Assembly (NCBI GenBank): GCA_024279865.1 | Contig: JAJRRC010000037.1 | Span: 21,434 to 85,433, forward strand | From: Planctomycetota bacterium | GTDB lineage: Bacteria; Planctomycetota; Phycisphaerae; Phycisphaerales; Phycisphaeraceae | Length of the DNA: 64,000 nt | Direction: 5' to 3' | Shown here: positions 28,095-37,278 of the stretch, one piece after another | Layout: every line of letters starts with the position of its first letter | Position numbering within the stretch: the first letter of the stretch is position 1 | Translations under genes and position numbers: made by a program | The notes under the pieces: model-generated | What the model saw: the letters and a program-made list of their open reading frames with translations, nothing else | Database searches by the model: none | What the model was told of the DNA's origin: nothing

Positions 28095-29099
28095 TTAGGC
28101 GCGCGGATCAAACGTCGAAACTTCGCGTAGTTGTTCTAAAAGCGTTCGTTGTTCGTCGGTGAGTTCTTTGGGTACGACGATCTTTGTGCGAATCACGAGA
28201 TGGCCTCGTGAGGGGGCTGGATCGTCGCAGCCGTCGTCTTTGCATTTTTGGCTGCCACAGTTTTTGGCTTTGAGCTTGGTGGTGAGGCCTTTGTTTTTGA
28301 GTCGAAGTTTGCTGCCGCTGGAAGTGCCCGGCGGGATGGTGATGGTGACCTCGCCGTCGAGGGTTTGCACAGGGATTTTGGCTCCCAAGGCCGCCTCGGT
28401 CACGGTCAAAGGCAATTCGAGTGTGAGGTTTACGCCATCGACTTCAAAGCGGCTATGTGGTGCGATGGTAATTTTAAGGATGATATCTGCGCCGTGGTTG
28501 CCTTGTCCTTTGATTCGAATTTTTGAGCTGTCGGTGGTTCCTGCTGGGATTTTGACATCAATTTGTCTGTTTCCTGTGGGGCCTTGCACGGTGAGCTGAC
28601 GGCTGCCGCCGTGGAAGATTTCTTCTAAGGTCAGCGTGAGATCCACTTCAGAATTGGCTGGTCTGCGAGGCTGTTGGTGTTGTCCGGGGGTTCCGGGGGT
28701 TCCGGGGTGGCCGTTTGCTTGATTGGCAAAGAGGTTTTCAAAGAAGTCGCTGAATTGACCGCCGCCGTCCATTCGGAAGCCACCTTGCTGGCCGTCCATG
28801 CCGTTGAATGAAAAGTTCGATCCGCCAAAGCCGTTGCCGCCAAAACCTGGCGGTGGGGTGAAGTCTTGGCCTGCTTGCCAGTTTTCGCCGAGTTGGTCGT
28901 AGCGTTGTCGTTTTTTGGGGTCTTTGAGGACTTCGTAGGCTTCATTGATTTGTTTGAACTTATCTACAGCCGCTGCGTCTTTATTCACATCGGGGTGGTA
29001 TTTGCGAGCCCGGAGACGAAACGCATTTTGAATTTTCTTGGCGGACGCATCACGCCCGACGCCAAGGGTTTTGTAATAATCTTCAAATTTAACAGCCAT
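28095..29099 (-). CDS. DnaJ family co-chaperone (CbpA-like) with a Cys-rich insertion
   Basis: A 334-residue co-chaperone that stimulates DnaK ATPase. The J-domain carries HPD near residue 35, followed by a Gly/Phe-rich stretch (residues 75-120), a Pro/Gly linker from a G-rich repeat ([13 protein letters not shown] near 130), and two DnaJ C-terminal beta-domains ([15 protein letters not shown]). The CXXCXGXG zinc centre is absent, so it is of the CbpA type. Near residue 280 an insertion reads [15 protein letters not shown], with three Cys at 5-residue spacing. This is unusual for CbpA. ATG 29099 is chosen because the J-domain starts right after it. Confidence 0.9.
   Translation of the reverse strand: MAVKFEDYYKTLGVGRDASAKKIQNAFRLRARKYHPDVNKDAAAVDKFKQINEAYEVLKDPKKRQRYDQLGENWQAGQDFTPPPGFGGNGFGGSNFSFNGMDGQQGGFRMDGGGQFSDFFENLFANQANGHPGTPGTPGQHQQPRRPANSEVDLTLTLEEIFHGGSRQLTVQGPTGNRQIDVKIPAGTTDSSKIRIKGQGNHGADIILKITIAPHSRFEVDGVNLTLELPLTVTEAALGAKIPVQTLDGEVTITIPPGTSSGSKLRLKNKGLTTKLKAKNCGSQKCKDDGCDDPAPSRGHLVIRTKIVVPKELTDEQRTLLEQLREVSTFDPRA
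28683..28713. repeat. G-rich dispersed repeat in the dnaJ-like gene
   Basis: Three successive TTCCGGGG(G) units are read in frame as the Gly-Thr-Pro linker after the Gly/Phe region. Confidence 0.65.
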
Positions 29100-29186
29100 G
29101 TAGATACCAACAAGCAAGCCTCATGCCACTCAGATACAGTTAAAACAAGGGTTTAGCATCACAAAATCTGACAAAATCGGCATTGA

Positions 29187-29217
29187 CTCCCCCGGAAGTT
29201 GCCGACTTGGCAGGTGG
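29187..29217. repeat. G-rich dispersed repeat upstream of the dnaJ-clpB operon
   Basis: An exact CCCCCGGAAG core (29189-29198) is followed by TGCCGACTTGGCA, a short inverted repeat. It lies between the divergent DnaJ-like and lactonase genes, in a 210-bp gap that must hold both promoters. No CIRCE element is seen. Confidence 0.7.
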
Positions 29218-29309
29218 GGTGCTTTGTTTTCTTCTTGGCATGCAATATTTTGTATTTCAGTGCGTTTTAATTTAGGTGTTTTTAATCTGGGAATCACAAG
29301 GGGTTTTTG

Positions 29310-30479
29310 TTGATAAAAAAAACAAGCATGATTGTGGTGGCATTTGTTGTGTTATTCGCTCTGTTGACCAGTACCAATGCAGAAGTGGTTGATTCGGCTG
29401 ATATGAGGCAATGTCGTGTCTACTTCGGCACAGGTATGACGGGTGATCGGGCAGGCATTTATACCAGCATTTTAGACCTACGCACTGGCCAGCTTGGCAA
29501 AGCTTCACTGGCGGGAAAAGCAATTCGCCCTGGATTTATTGCACTGCATCCTGATGGAACCCGCCTCTACACCATCGGCAAGCCCGCAGGCTATCGTGGG
29601 CCTCGCAGCGGCTCGGTCTGTGCTTTTAAAATCAATCCCAAAACAGGATCGCTCACATTGATCAACTCACAGCCAAGCAAAGGCAATGGGCCTTGTTATC
29701 TTTTTGTCGATCCCCAAGGACGTAACGTTCTTGTGGGGCATTATCGAACGGGAAATTGTTCAGTCTTGCCACTAGCCAAAGATGGTTCGCTCAAACCGGT
29801 TTCCTCGGTTCAGCAGCACAAGGGATCAAGCTCGCATCCCCGACGGCAAACATCGCCCCATCCCCATAGCATCGTCCTTGACTCGGCAGGAAAGTACGCT
29901 TTTGTGGCTGATCTGGGTCTTGACCAGATACGAAGCTATCGATTTGATTCAGTGGCCGGGACCCTGACTCCCAATAGTCCACCGTTTATTGCTGTGGCAC
30001 CTGGCAGTGGGCCTCGTCATTTTATATTTGGGCCTTTGGAAAAGTTTGCGTATGGCAATCTGGAACTCACTTCAGAAGTTGCTGTTTTTAGCTATGACCC
30101 GACGAAGGGTCGCTTAAAGATTTTGCAGACGATCTCTACATTGCCAAATGATTTTTCAGGAAACAATGCCAATGCGGGGATCTGTATTACGCCCGAGGGC
30201 AGTTTTCTCTATGTTTCGAATCGTGGGCACAATAGCATTGCGATGTTTTCGGTGGACCGTGATACGGGGAAATTGACTTCGTTGGGAAGTGAATCGACCC
30301 GAGGCGATGTTCCTCAGGCAATCAGCATCGATCCAACGGGCCGTTATCTCATTGTGACCGATAAAAGGGCTGGGCATGTACGCGTATTTGAAATCAACAA
30401 AAAAACAGGCAAGCTCGCCTACACCGGCAGCAGTCTGAACATCCCCAAAGTCGGCCGCGTGGTATTTTTGCCGAGATAA
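29310..30479 (+). CDS. exported lactonase, 6-phosphogluconolactonase (YbhE) family
   Basis: This seven-bladed beta-propeller of about 389 residues is made of repeated blades such as YTSILDLRTGQL, PDGTRLYTIG, GKYAFVADLGLDQIRSY and YLYVSNRGHNSIAMF. DSAGKYAFVADLGLDQI and SNRGHNSI are hallmarks of the YbhE lactonase family. A signal peptide is present (KK, hydrophobic core, then STNA), so the protein acts outside the cytoplasm. The substrate is therefore unlikely to be 6-phosphogluconolactone and may be another sugar lactone. AAGGGG at 29298-29303 favours TTG 29310 as start; ATG 29328 is the alternative. Confidence 0.8.
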   Translation: MIKKTSMIVVAFVVLFALLTSTNAEVVDSADMRQCRVYFGTGMTGDRAGIYTSILDLRTGQLGKASLAGKAIRPGFIALHPDGTRLYTIGKPAGYRGPRSGSVCAFKINPKTGSLTLINSQPSKGNGPCYLFVDPQGRNVLVGHYRTGNCSVLPLAKDGSLKPVSSVQQHKGSSSHPRRQTSPHPHSIVLDSAGKYAFVADLGLDQIRSYRFDSVAGTLTPNSPPFIAVAPGSGPRHFIFGPLEKFAYGNLELTSEVAVFSYDPTKGRLKILQTISTLPNDFSGNNANAGICITPEGSFLYVSNRGHNSIAMFSVDRDTGKLTSLGSESTRGDVPQAISIDPTGRYLIVTDKRAGHVRVFEINKKTGKLAYTGSSLNIPKVGRVVFLPR

Positions 30480-30515
30480 TTGAATCCGCCAAACAACTTG
30501 ATATTATAAGTTTCT

Positions 30516-32369
30516 ATGCATAAACGAACATTGCTTGTTGCCTTGCTTTTGGTTTTTTTGATGCCAGTTGCCGGTTACGGTGCGCACGCAACGCCACAAC
30601 AAATACGCCAATTGGCGACGAAACTTGACCCTTGGCTTGCTTGTATCAACGGCAATGCAAAATCATTTGCCATTGAAATAGAAATTGATGCCAAAGTGAA
30701 GGGCCAAGCCATGGCGGGCACGGTGCGATTGGTTCGTTTTAACGATGATGCGTGGCGGTTGGTGATGACCCATCCATCATTCTCATTAAGCCTTGACCGG
30801 ACAGCCGAACGCACAAGGCTTGTTTTGCCCGCTCACAAGACAGCGATCCTAGGAGAAGGGGAACTTGCAGCAGGAGAGACGCTTGATCCCGTTGGCCTAT
30901 TTATTCGCTTGCTTAGTATGGATTCGATGGCGAGTACTGTTTTCTTGATGGCGGGGAGTTGCGATGGACAGATGGCTGCGATTTCATTGACCTCGCTTGC
31001 CGAATTAGAGCCAGCGGACGAGAAAGCCTTGCGATGGATCATCCCTAAGATCGACAATGCTTCCCTCGAATTTAGCCCAGACGGCAGGACGCTGAAGATC
31101 ATGTTTCCCAGTGGGTCTGCCATATTAAGACGGATTGCAGTTAGTCAAGTTTCACCACAACAAGATATGCCAGAAGGGTTTGACGTTCGCCAAGTGAATC
31201 GAACGGAAATGGAGCGATTGTTTGTGCGTGGTGTGAGGCGAAGCACCGAAGTGTTATGGCCTGGGCCGAGCTTGATTCATCCTTCGCAAAATTCTCGCTT
31301 CGTTGAGCATGGCGAACTGCAATGGAAGCAGGGACAGCGGCTGGTTCTTCTCAAAGGAACTCCCTTGCAGGTTGGTTTGGCGCATGGCGAATTGTTGCAA
31401 AATGAAATACGCCGACTTTGTGATTCTGTTTTGTATCTCGTAGGTATTGCAAAGACGGTTCAAACGGGCCGCTGGTTCCTCGACGATCTACGCGATGCTT
31501 ACAAGCGTTTGGAAACATATATTCCCCAGGCTCATAAGATAGAAATGGATGCGATGGCCAAGTCTTCGGGTGTCCGTGCTGAAGAAGTCCGTCTTGCAAA
31601 TGTTTTTCCCGAATTGTTTCACTGTTCAGGTTTCGCTGTTTTCGGCAGCGCCACGCAAGAAGGCAAACTCTACCACGGTCGTGTGTTGGACTATATGACC
31701 GTGATTGGTTTGCAGGATTCAGCAGCCTTGTTTGTGATTAACACAGAGGGCAAAATTCCGTTTGCCAATGTCGGGTTCGCTGGGTTTACCGGCAGCGTTT
31801 CGGGTATGAATGCAAAGAAAATTTCACTCGGCGAAATGGGTGGGGGTGGTGAAGGTGATTGGGATGGCGTTCCGATGGCGACACTGATGCGTCGTGCTTT
31901 AGAAGAGTGTTCGACGTTGGACGAAGTGAAAGCACTTTGGCAAAATTCCCCCCGAACCTGCGAGTATTACTATGTGTTCGCTGATGGGAAAATCCCCGAT
32001 GCCGTTGGTGTTGCTGCGACGCCGGAACATCTTGAATTTATCAATCCCAGCCAAGCCCATGCTCGTCTTGGTGAAGGGATCAAAGATACAGTTTTGATGT
32101 CTGGCGGTGACCGTTTAAAAGTGTTACGCCAACGCATCACAGAAAGTCACGGCCAAATTGATGTTGACAAAGCCATTTGGCTGATGAGTCGTCCCGTGGC
32201 AACAGGTAGTAATCTGCACAATGTTTTGTTTGTGCCACAAGATTTGAAGTTATACGTTGCGCATGCCAGTCGTCGTCAAGTTGCCGCTGAGCGTCCTTAT
32301 GTATTGTTTGATCTTGGCGTACTGCTCAAAACAAGCTCGTTGTTTTTAGTTCCGAAGAAGGTGCGATGA
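30516..32369 (+). CDS. exported C45-type autoproteolytic acyltransferase/peptidase
   Basis: A 617-residue protein with a signal peptide (residues 1-22). Residues 30-240 form an unrecognised beta-rich region resembling a LolA-like outer-membrane lipoprotein carrier fold. From about residue 270 it matches the peptidase C45 / Ntn-hydrolase family: LLKGTPLQVGLAHGELL, IPQAHKIEMDAMAKSSGV, then FHCSGFAVFG with the likely nucleophile Cys, GKLYHGRVLDY, and GMNAKKISLGEMGGG. Maturation would cut before the Cys, freeing two chains. The substrate is unknown (amide or peptide). It overlaps the next gene by 4 bp. Confidence 0.75.
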   Translation: MHKRTLLVALLLVFLMPVAGYGAHATPQQIRQLATKLDPWLACINGNAKSFAIEIEIDAKVKGQAMAGTVRLVRFNDDAWRLVMTHPSFSLSLDRTAERTRLVLPAHKTAILGEGELAAGETLDPVGLFIRLLSMDSMASTVFLMAGSCDGQMAAISLTSLAELEPADEKALRWIIPKIDNASLEFSPDGRTLKIMFPSGSAILRRIAVSQVSPQQDMPEGFDVRQVNRTEMERLFVRGVRRSTEVLWPGPSLIHPSQNSRFVEHGELQWKQGQRLVLLKGTPLQVGLAHGELLQNEIRRLCDSVLYLVGIAKTVQTGRWFLDDLRDAYKRLETYIPQAHKIEMDAMAKSSGVRAEEVRLANVFPELFHCSGFAVFGSATQEGKLYHGRVLDYMTVIGLQDSAALFVINTEGKIPFANVGFAGFTGSVSGMNAKKISLGEMGGGGEGDWDGVPMATLMRRALEECSTLDEVKALWQNSPRTCEYYYVFADGKIPDAVGVAATPEHLEFINPSQAHARLGEGIKDTVLMSGGDRLKVLRQRITESHGQIDVDKAIWLMSRPVATGSNLHNVLFVPQDLKLYVAHASRRQVAAERPYVLFDLGVLLKTSSLFLVPKKVR

Positions 32370-33463
32370 ATAATCATCTGATGCGAATTTTGGCGGTGGT
32401 GTTGGCGGTGTGTTATGTGGTGCCGGGGGTTGGGGCTGCGTCGGAGATTAAACCGGTGGTACGTCCGGGGGCACTTTCAGGGGCGGGGGAAACTTCCCCT
32501 GTGTTGTTTGGTACGTTTAAGGCCAATGACAGCTTTCAAGTTCAGATGAATCTCTCTGCGGAGAGTCAAGAGATGCTTTCGAATATCACGTGGCTTCCTC
32601 GTTCATTTGAAGTTGTCAGTGTGGAGGATGATCGTGCTGCGGAGGCCTTGGTGACGTTTGATTCACCTCGTCCCAGTGGCAATCCGATTAATGATCGGGT
32701 GGTCATGGAGTGGTATGCAGCTCGTAATCACGAAGGGAAAATCATTGAAGCGCCTGCGATGTTGGTGTTGCATATTCTTGATGGAAAGATGCGTGTGGCA
32801 AGGTTGATTGCTCGGTCCTTTTCATTTCAGGGGATTCATGCTTTTGTGATGCATTTGCCTTATTACGGGTTGCGTCGTTCTGGCAAGCAGGGGAAGGATC
32901 CTGAGAATGTTTTGAATCGTATCCAGCAAGGGATTTCTGATGCGAGGCGTGGGCGTGATGCGATTGCCTCGTTGCCGTATGTCCAGCATGGTTCTATTGG
33001 GATTCAGGGGACGAGCCTTGGCAGCTTTGTGACCTCCGTTGCCGCGGGCATGGATCGTGCGTTTGACCCGGTGTTTATGATTTTGGGGGGAGCGGACATT
33101 CATGGCATTTTGCGGTCTGCCATGGGCGAAGCTCAAGACATACGCGAGGCCCTCGAAAAAAACGGGTATACCAATGAGAAGATCAAGCGGTTGGCATGGA
33201 AGATTGAACCTTCACGGTTGGCACATCGCTTGAACCCAAATCGCACATGGCTGTTTTCGGCAAAGGACGATCAGGTTGTCCCTGCTGCCAATGCTCGTGT
33301 TTTGGCGAAGGCAGCCCACTTAACGCCCGCTCATCATATTTGGTTGTCAGGGAATCATTACACTTGTGCCATTCATTTGCCCCGGCTGATTACGCAGATG
33401 GTGCAAATTATCAAAGCTCCACTTCCGGGATCGACAGCCGTTGGAAGTACCGTTTCGGATTGA
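32366..33463 (+). CDS. exported alpha/beta hydrolase
   Basis: A 365-residue protein with a signal peptide ending near VGAAS. A serine hydrolase fold is seen: nucleophile elbow GTSLGS near residue 215, the acid in SAKDDQVVP near 298, and His in SGNHYTC near 331. RFSFQGIHAFVMHLPYYG marks the strand before the lid. It resembles the acetyl-xylan-esterase/dienelactone-like group. Start ATG overlaps the stop of the C45 gene (ATGA), so translation is coupled, and both proteins are exported; a joint pathway is likely. A G-rich repeat variant encodes the Pro/Gly segment right after the signal peptide. Confidence 0.8.
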   Translation: MNNHLMRILAVVLAVCYVVPGVGAASEIKPVVRPGALSGAGETSPVLFGTFKANDSFQVQMNLSAESQEMLSNITWLPRSFEVVSVEDDRAAEALVTFDSPRPSGNPINDRVVMEWYAARNHEGKIIEAPAMLVLHILDGKMRVARLIARSFSFQGIHAFVMHLPYYGLRRSGKQGKDPENVLNRIQQGISDARRGRDAIASLPYVQHGSIGIQGTSLGSFVTSVAAGMDRAFDPVFMILGGADIHGILRSAMGEAQDIREALEKNGYTNEKIKRLAWKIEPSRLAHRLNPNRTWLFSAKDDQVVPAANARVLAKAAHLTPAHHIWLSGNHYTCAIHLPRLITQMVQIIKAPLPGSTAVGSTVSD

Positions 33464-33493
33464 ATTTTTTAGAGGTTGTTTGAAAGACGTCGT

Positions 33494-33760
33494 ATGCTTC
33501 GAATTGTTGCCATTTTATTTTTTGTAATCGTGGCGGTGCGTCATATTGGTTTGGCTGTGGGCTATTTCGTCAAAGTGCCGGTGACGTATAGCCGTTTGGA
33601 ACGGTTTGGCTGGGCCTTTATTTGTGGCATTATTCCGATTGCAATCGGATTGAGCCGAGGCGGTTCACGCGGGGGTTTCTTTTTATTGTTGGGCGTGGTG
33701 ATTGCCGTTGTCGTCTACCTCAGGCCCGCGTACCGGGTTCGTCGTCGCGGGGCAAAGTAG
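33494..33760 (+). CDS. small membrane protein, unknown function
   Basis: An 88-residue protein with three hydrophobic segments (residues 4-25, 40-57 and 64-80) and a basic tail. No family is recognised. It starts 31 bp after the hydrolase stop and likely belongs to the same transcript. The frame also opens at TTG 33476. Confidence 0.6.
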   Translation: MLRIVAILFFVIVAVRHIGLAVGYFVKVPVTYSRLERFGWAFICGIIPIAIGLSRGGSRGGFFLLLGVVIAVVVYLRPAYRVRRRGAK

Positions 33761-33770
33761 ATTGGGCACC

Positions 33771-34724
33771 CTACGCCTTAGAGCGTGTGATGGTTTTGAC
33801 GGCCACTTTCTTTTGAAGGTTTCGGGCGAGTTTTTTGTCGAAGGTGGCGCTGGCTTGGTGGGCGGCACTGGCGGTGGCGAGGGCAGTTGCTTTGGCTAAT
33901 GCGTCTGCGGGTGATGCGTTGAGAAGGGTGCCGATAAAAACGGCCAGTAGCGTGTCGCCGCAGCCGACGGTGTTGACGAGGGGTTGACCTAGTTCGACGT
34001 GGGCGTGAAGGGTTTGTTTTTGGGTGACGAGGTAAACGCCGTCGGGGCCGCAGCTCATCAGGACATGTTCCACGTCGGAGGCCATTTGGCGTGCTGCTTC
34101 TAATTGTTCATTGCGTGAGGGTAGAGGCTTGCCCACAAAATCGACTAGCTCTTTGATGTTGGGTTTGGTGAGCCAGAGTTTTTTGCCCGCCATTTTTCGC
34201 AGGGCTTTACCTGAGGTGTCCACAGCCACTTTGGCACCGGTTGCGATGCAGTCATCGATGAGCGAGGTAAAGAATTGTATTTTAACACCTGGCGGCAGTG
34301 ATCCGCTGAAGATGACGATGGTTTGTCGGTTCACATGTTTGTGAATTTTTTTACGCAGCAAGTTTAACCCATCGCCATCGACGGCCAGTCCGCGGTCGCA
34401 GATATGTGTATCTAAGCCGGTGGCAGCATCGGTGAGGGTGATATTTTCACGGGTGCTGCCTGGCAGGGTGATAAAGGCATTGGTGATGCGGCTATCGAAC
34501 AGGGAGGCGAAGGTCGAAAAATTATCTTCCCCCAAAAAACCGGTGGCGGTGGAGGTGAGTCCGATTTGTGTGAGGACCCGTGAGATGTTCACACCCTTGC
34601 CGCCTGGGGTGCGGCCGGTGGTGATGCCTGTTTCATGTTGTCCGGGGATCAATTGATTGACCTCAATCACACGGTCGATGGCGGGGTTGAGTGTGACGGT
34701 CAAAATGTCTGCGGTTTGTTTCAT
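33771..34724 (-). CDS. 1-phosphofructokinase / tagatose-6-phosphate kinase family (PfkB)
   Basis: A 317-residue PfkB-type sugar kinase. It opens with ILTVTLNPAIDRVIEV, followed by GGKGVNISRVL, the first PfkB signature. The second signature, near residue 255, is NTVGCGDTLLA, where the family has GAGD with the catalytic Asp; Cys replaces the usual Ala here. SGSLPPGV is typical of FruK/LacC. It would phosphorylate fructose-1-phosphate or tagatose-6-phosphate. No PTS genes flank it. Confidence 0.87.
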   Translation of the reverse strand: MKQTADILTVTLNPAIDRVIEVNQLIPGQHETGITTGRTPGGKGVNISRVLTQIGLTSTATGFLGEDNFSTFASLFDSRITNAFITLPGSTRENITLTDAATGLDTHICDRGLAVDGDGLNLLRKKIHKHVNRQTIVIFSGSLPPGVKIQFFTSLIDDCIATGAKVAVDTSGKALRKMAGKKLWLTKPNIKELVDFVGKPLPSRNEQLEAARQMASDVEHVLMSCGPDGVYLVTQKQTLHAHVELGQPLVNTVGCGDTLLAVFIGTLLNASPADALAKATALATASAAHQASATFDKKLARNLQKKVAVKTITRSKA

Positions 34725-34756
34725 GGCATCGTATTATACGCATTGCAGATCAAATT

Positions 34757-37276
34757 TTAATCCATGGTGTCATTCTGGGAATTTTGATGACGACCTAGCA
34801 GCCATCGCCACTCGGGCGCTTTGAATAGCCACGCGCTGAAGAGATAAACCACCATGCCGACCATGACCAAAACCGCCAACAAAATAGCACTGTGAATGCG
34901 TGACAGGTCTGCCATGTCATACCGATTGAGAATCGGGAGCAAGGCCAGCGTCATGATCAGCGTGAGCAAGATAGAGCGTCCCCAAGACCAGAGAACTTTG
35001 TCATCAAGGGGCAGAGCAAGATGCCGGCGCATGGCCCGGATCAATAAGAACGCGCCCCAGATGGCGCACAACGCGGTGGACCAAGCGAGTCCCGCCACGC
35101 CCATGTACCAGATCATGATGCAGTTTAAGGTAAGGTTCAAAAAGACATTGGTGACGGTGATTTTGAGAGGTGTGCGGACATCATCCAACGCATAAAACGC
35201 GCGTGTGAGCACATGGGTCATGGAATAGGCCCAGATGGCGATGGCGTAGCCGATGAGAATGGTTGAAACACGTTGAGCGTCTTGGAGATCAAAGCGGCCG
35301 TATTGGTAGATCAGCCGGGTTAGTGGCAAGCGGACAAGGATGAGGCCGACGCTTGCGGGGAGGCCGACGAAGACGGTGAGACGCAGGCCGTGATGAAGGA
35401 TGGTGGCAAAATGTTTTCGATGTCCTGCGGCCGCATGGGCCAGGGCCGGGAAGATGGCCGTTGCAATGGCGATGCCGAACACGCCCAGGGGGAATTGATA
35501 GAGGCGTTGGGACCAGTTCAGTGCCGCCACCGCACCGGGTTCGATTGGGTAGAGAAGTTCTTTTCCTGCGATGACTGCCAGAACGGTTTCCCCTTCTTTG
35601 GGGCTGAGGCTGTAGCTGATGATCGAGTCCATGGCCGCATTGAGTTGAAAGACTGCCAAGCCGATGAGCATGGGGAGCATGGTTTTTGCCACTGCCCACA
35701 AGTTGGGACCTGTTCCTTGAAAGTTCCGTGTGAAAGGTTGTTGTCTGGCGGCAGCGATCCATTGCCATGCCAATTGACCGGCGCCTGCCACGAGGACCGC
35801 CAAGCCGATGAAGTAAACCCCTTGCTCGGGTGTGTATTGCCACAATGCAAGGGAGGCTGCTGAGATGATGGCCAGGTTCAGAAGGATCGGTGCTGCTGCT
35901 GGTGGCCCGAAATGGTGGTGAACTTGAAGCACGCCGCCGAGCAGTGCAACCGCACAGATCAAAGGCATGTAAGGCAGCATCAGCATCATCAGTTTGATCG
36001 CGGTGACGGTGGTATCCGACCATGTGCCGTAGTGTTGGACGGCCAGGAGAATCCCTTCGCCGATCAGGACGACCATGCCCAGCCCCACCAATAAAAGCGA
36101 GATACAAGCCCATGCCAATCGTTGAGCCGCCACGGGGTCAGTTTTGCGAAGTTGACTGTATTTGGGGATAAACGCAGCGGAGAGTGCGCCTTCGCCAAAG
36201 AGTCTGCGAAATAGATGGGGAATGAGAAAGCCCATGTGAAACGCATCGGCAAGGTGGCCGAGCCCCAGGGTGGCCGCTAGGACCGCGTCGCGTACCAGGC
36301 CAGTCATGCGTGAGAGCAACGTCAGTCCGCCGACGGTACGAGCATGGCGAACGAAGGATACGGGTGCTTGGAGGGGGGCGTTTTTTGGGGATGCCGGGGG
36401 GGATGCCGGGGGAACTTCCGGGGGCGAGGTTTTTTTGGAAACTTTCGGCGTATGTGCGATTGCCAAGAGGTATCCGATGCCTGTAAGCAGGGCGAGTAAA
36501 ACGCCGATCTCGTGGGCAATGAGATCGCTCCATTCAAAGCCTCGTCCGATTTTTTGTTGAACGAGTTCAAGGATCGGGGCGGCTGCAATTTGTAAAACAA
36601 TCGCTAGCGCAATGCCCATTTTCGGTCGAGAGCGACCCAATAAACGCATGGCTGCGAAGAGCCAGACCGCGCTAAAAGCAGCGAACAAATGTAGCAAATG
36701 ATCCCCACGCATTTCCACACGGTCAGCAAATGTCGGTCCCATCGGCAGGCCAATCGGGACATCAAATGAAAGGCTCGGCATCAAGGCCATCAACAAGCCC
36801 ATCGGCAAAAATAAAATAAAGATAAGCCTCGCCAACAGCACATTGTCACAACGCTCGGTCTGGTGATCGCGTACGCGGGCCGCCATCAACCACATGGCGA
36901 TACAGATGCCGATCATGCTGCACAATAGATTTGTGGTAGAGAAGGGTTGGTCAAATAAGATTTGTGCGTACTCGCTGCAATAAGCATAGGCAGCAGCAAC
37001 CCAGACACTGGCGATTAAGTTCAACCGAAATTGCCCCGCACGTCCCAACGGCAACGACCAGAAAAGCAGGCCTTGTAAGATGCCTAAGGCCAGTACGTAA
37101 AACGGCTTGGTCAGATACCACTCACCGAGGCCATGGGCTTGGAGTTGAACATGAAGGCCTTGCCAATGGGTGCAAATCATCAGGGCCGGCCAATAGATGA
37201 GTAACGCCAAACGCGCCCCAAGCGGATCGTGGCGATCATATGCCTGGCATTGGGTTAAGTCGCGTTGAGACGTCAT
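34757..37276 (-). CDS. murJ: VanZ-like domain fused to lipid II flippase MurJ
   Basis: An 839-residue polytopic protein. Residues 310-830 are MurJ (MOP superfamily): RTVGGLTLLSRMTGLVRDAVLAATLG, LIPHLFRRLFGEGALSAAFIPKYSQL and RAFYALDDVRTPLK. MurJ flips lipid II for peptidoglycan assembly. Residues 20-275 form a second membrane module resembling VanZ (ADRVEMRGDHLLHLFAAFSAVWLF, LELVQQKIGRGFEWSDLIAHEIGVLLALL). The two are joined by a linker (residues 280-305, SPPEVPPASPPASP) encoded by a G-rich repeat. VanZ proteins are linked to glycopeptide tolerance, so a role in envelope assembly fits, but this fusion is unusual. Confidence 0.88.
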   Translation of the reverse strand: MTSQRDLTQCQAYDRHDPLGARLALLIYWPALMICTHWQGLHVQLQAHGLGEWYLTKPFYVLALGILQGLLFWSLPLGRAGQFRLNLIASVWVAAAYAYCSEYAQILFDQPFSTTNLLCSMIGICIAMWLMAARVRDHQTERCDNVLLARLIFILFLPMGLLMALMPSLSFDVPIGLPMGPTFADRVEMRGDHLLHLFAAFSAVWLFAAMRLLGRSRPKMGIALAIVLQIAAAPILELVQQKIGRGFEWSDLIAHEIGVLLALLTGIGYLLAIAHTPKVSKKTSPPEVPPASPPASPKNAPLQAPVSFVRHARTVGGLTLLSRMTGLVRDAVLAATLGLGHLADAFHMGFLIPHLFRRLFGEGALSAAFIPKYSQLRKTDPVAAQRLAWACISLLLVGLGMVVLIGEGILLAVQHYGTWSDTTVTAIKLMMLMLPYMPLICAVALLGGVLQVHHHFGPPAAAPILLNLAIISAASLALWQYTPEQGVYFIGLAVLVAGAGQLAWQWIAAARQQPFTRNFQGTGPNLWAVAKTMLPMLIGLAVFQLNAAMDSIISYSLSPKEGETVLAVIAGKELLYPIEPGAVAALNWSQRLYQFPLGVFGIAIATAIFPALAHAAAGHRKHFATILHHGLRLTVFVGLPASVGLILVRLPLTRLIYQYGRFDLQDAQRVSTILIGYAIAIWAYSMTHVLTRAFYALDDVRTPLKITVTNVFLNLTLNCIMIWYMGVAGLAWSTALCAIWGAFLLIRAMRRHLALPLDDKVLWSWGRSILLTLIMTLALLPILNRYDMADLSRIHSAILLAVLVMVGMVVYLFSAWLFKAPEWRWLLGRHQNSQNDTMD
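36372..36430. repeat. G-rich dispersed repeat in the VanZ-MurJ linker
   Basis: Units ATGCCGGGGG (twice) and an exact CTTCCGGGGG core at 36415-36424 are read on the minus strand as the Pro/Ser-rich linker between the two membrane modules. Confidence 0.8.
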
Positions 37277-37278
37277 AG

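Noticed and set aside
29100..29306. CIRCE-type heat-shock operator before the dnaJ-clpB operon
   Set aside because: No TTAGCACTC-N9-GAGTGCTAA inverted repeat or close variant is present.
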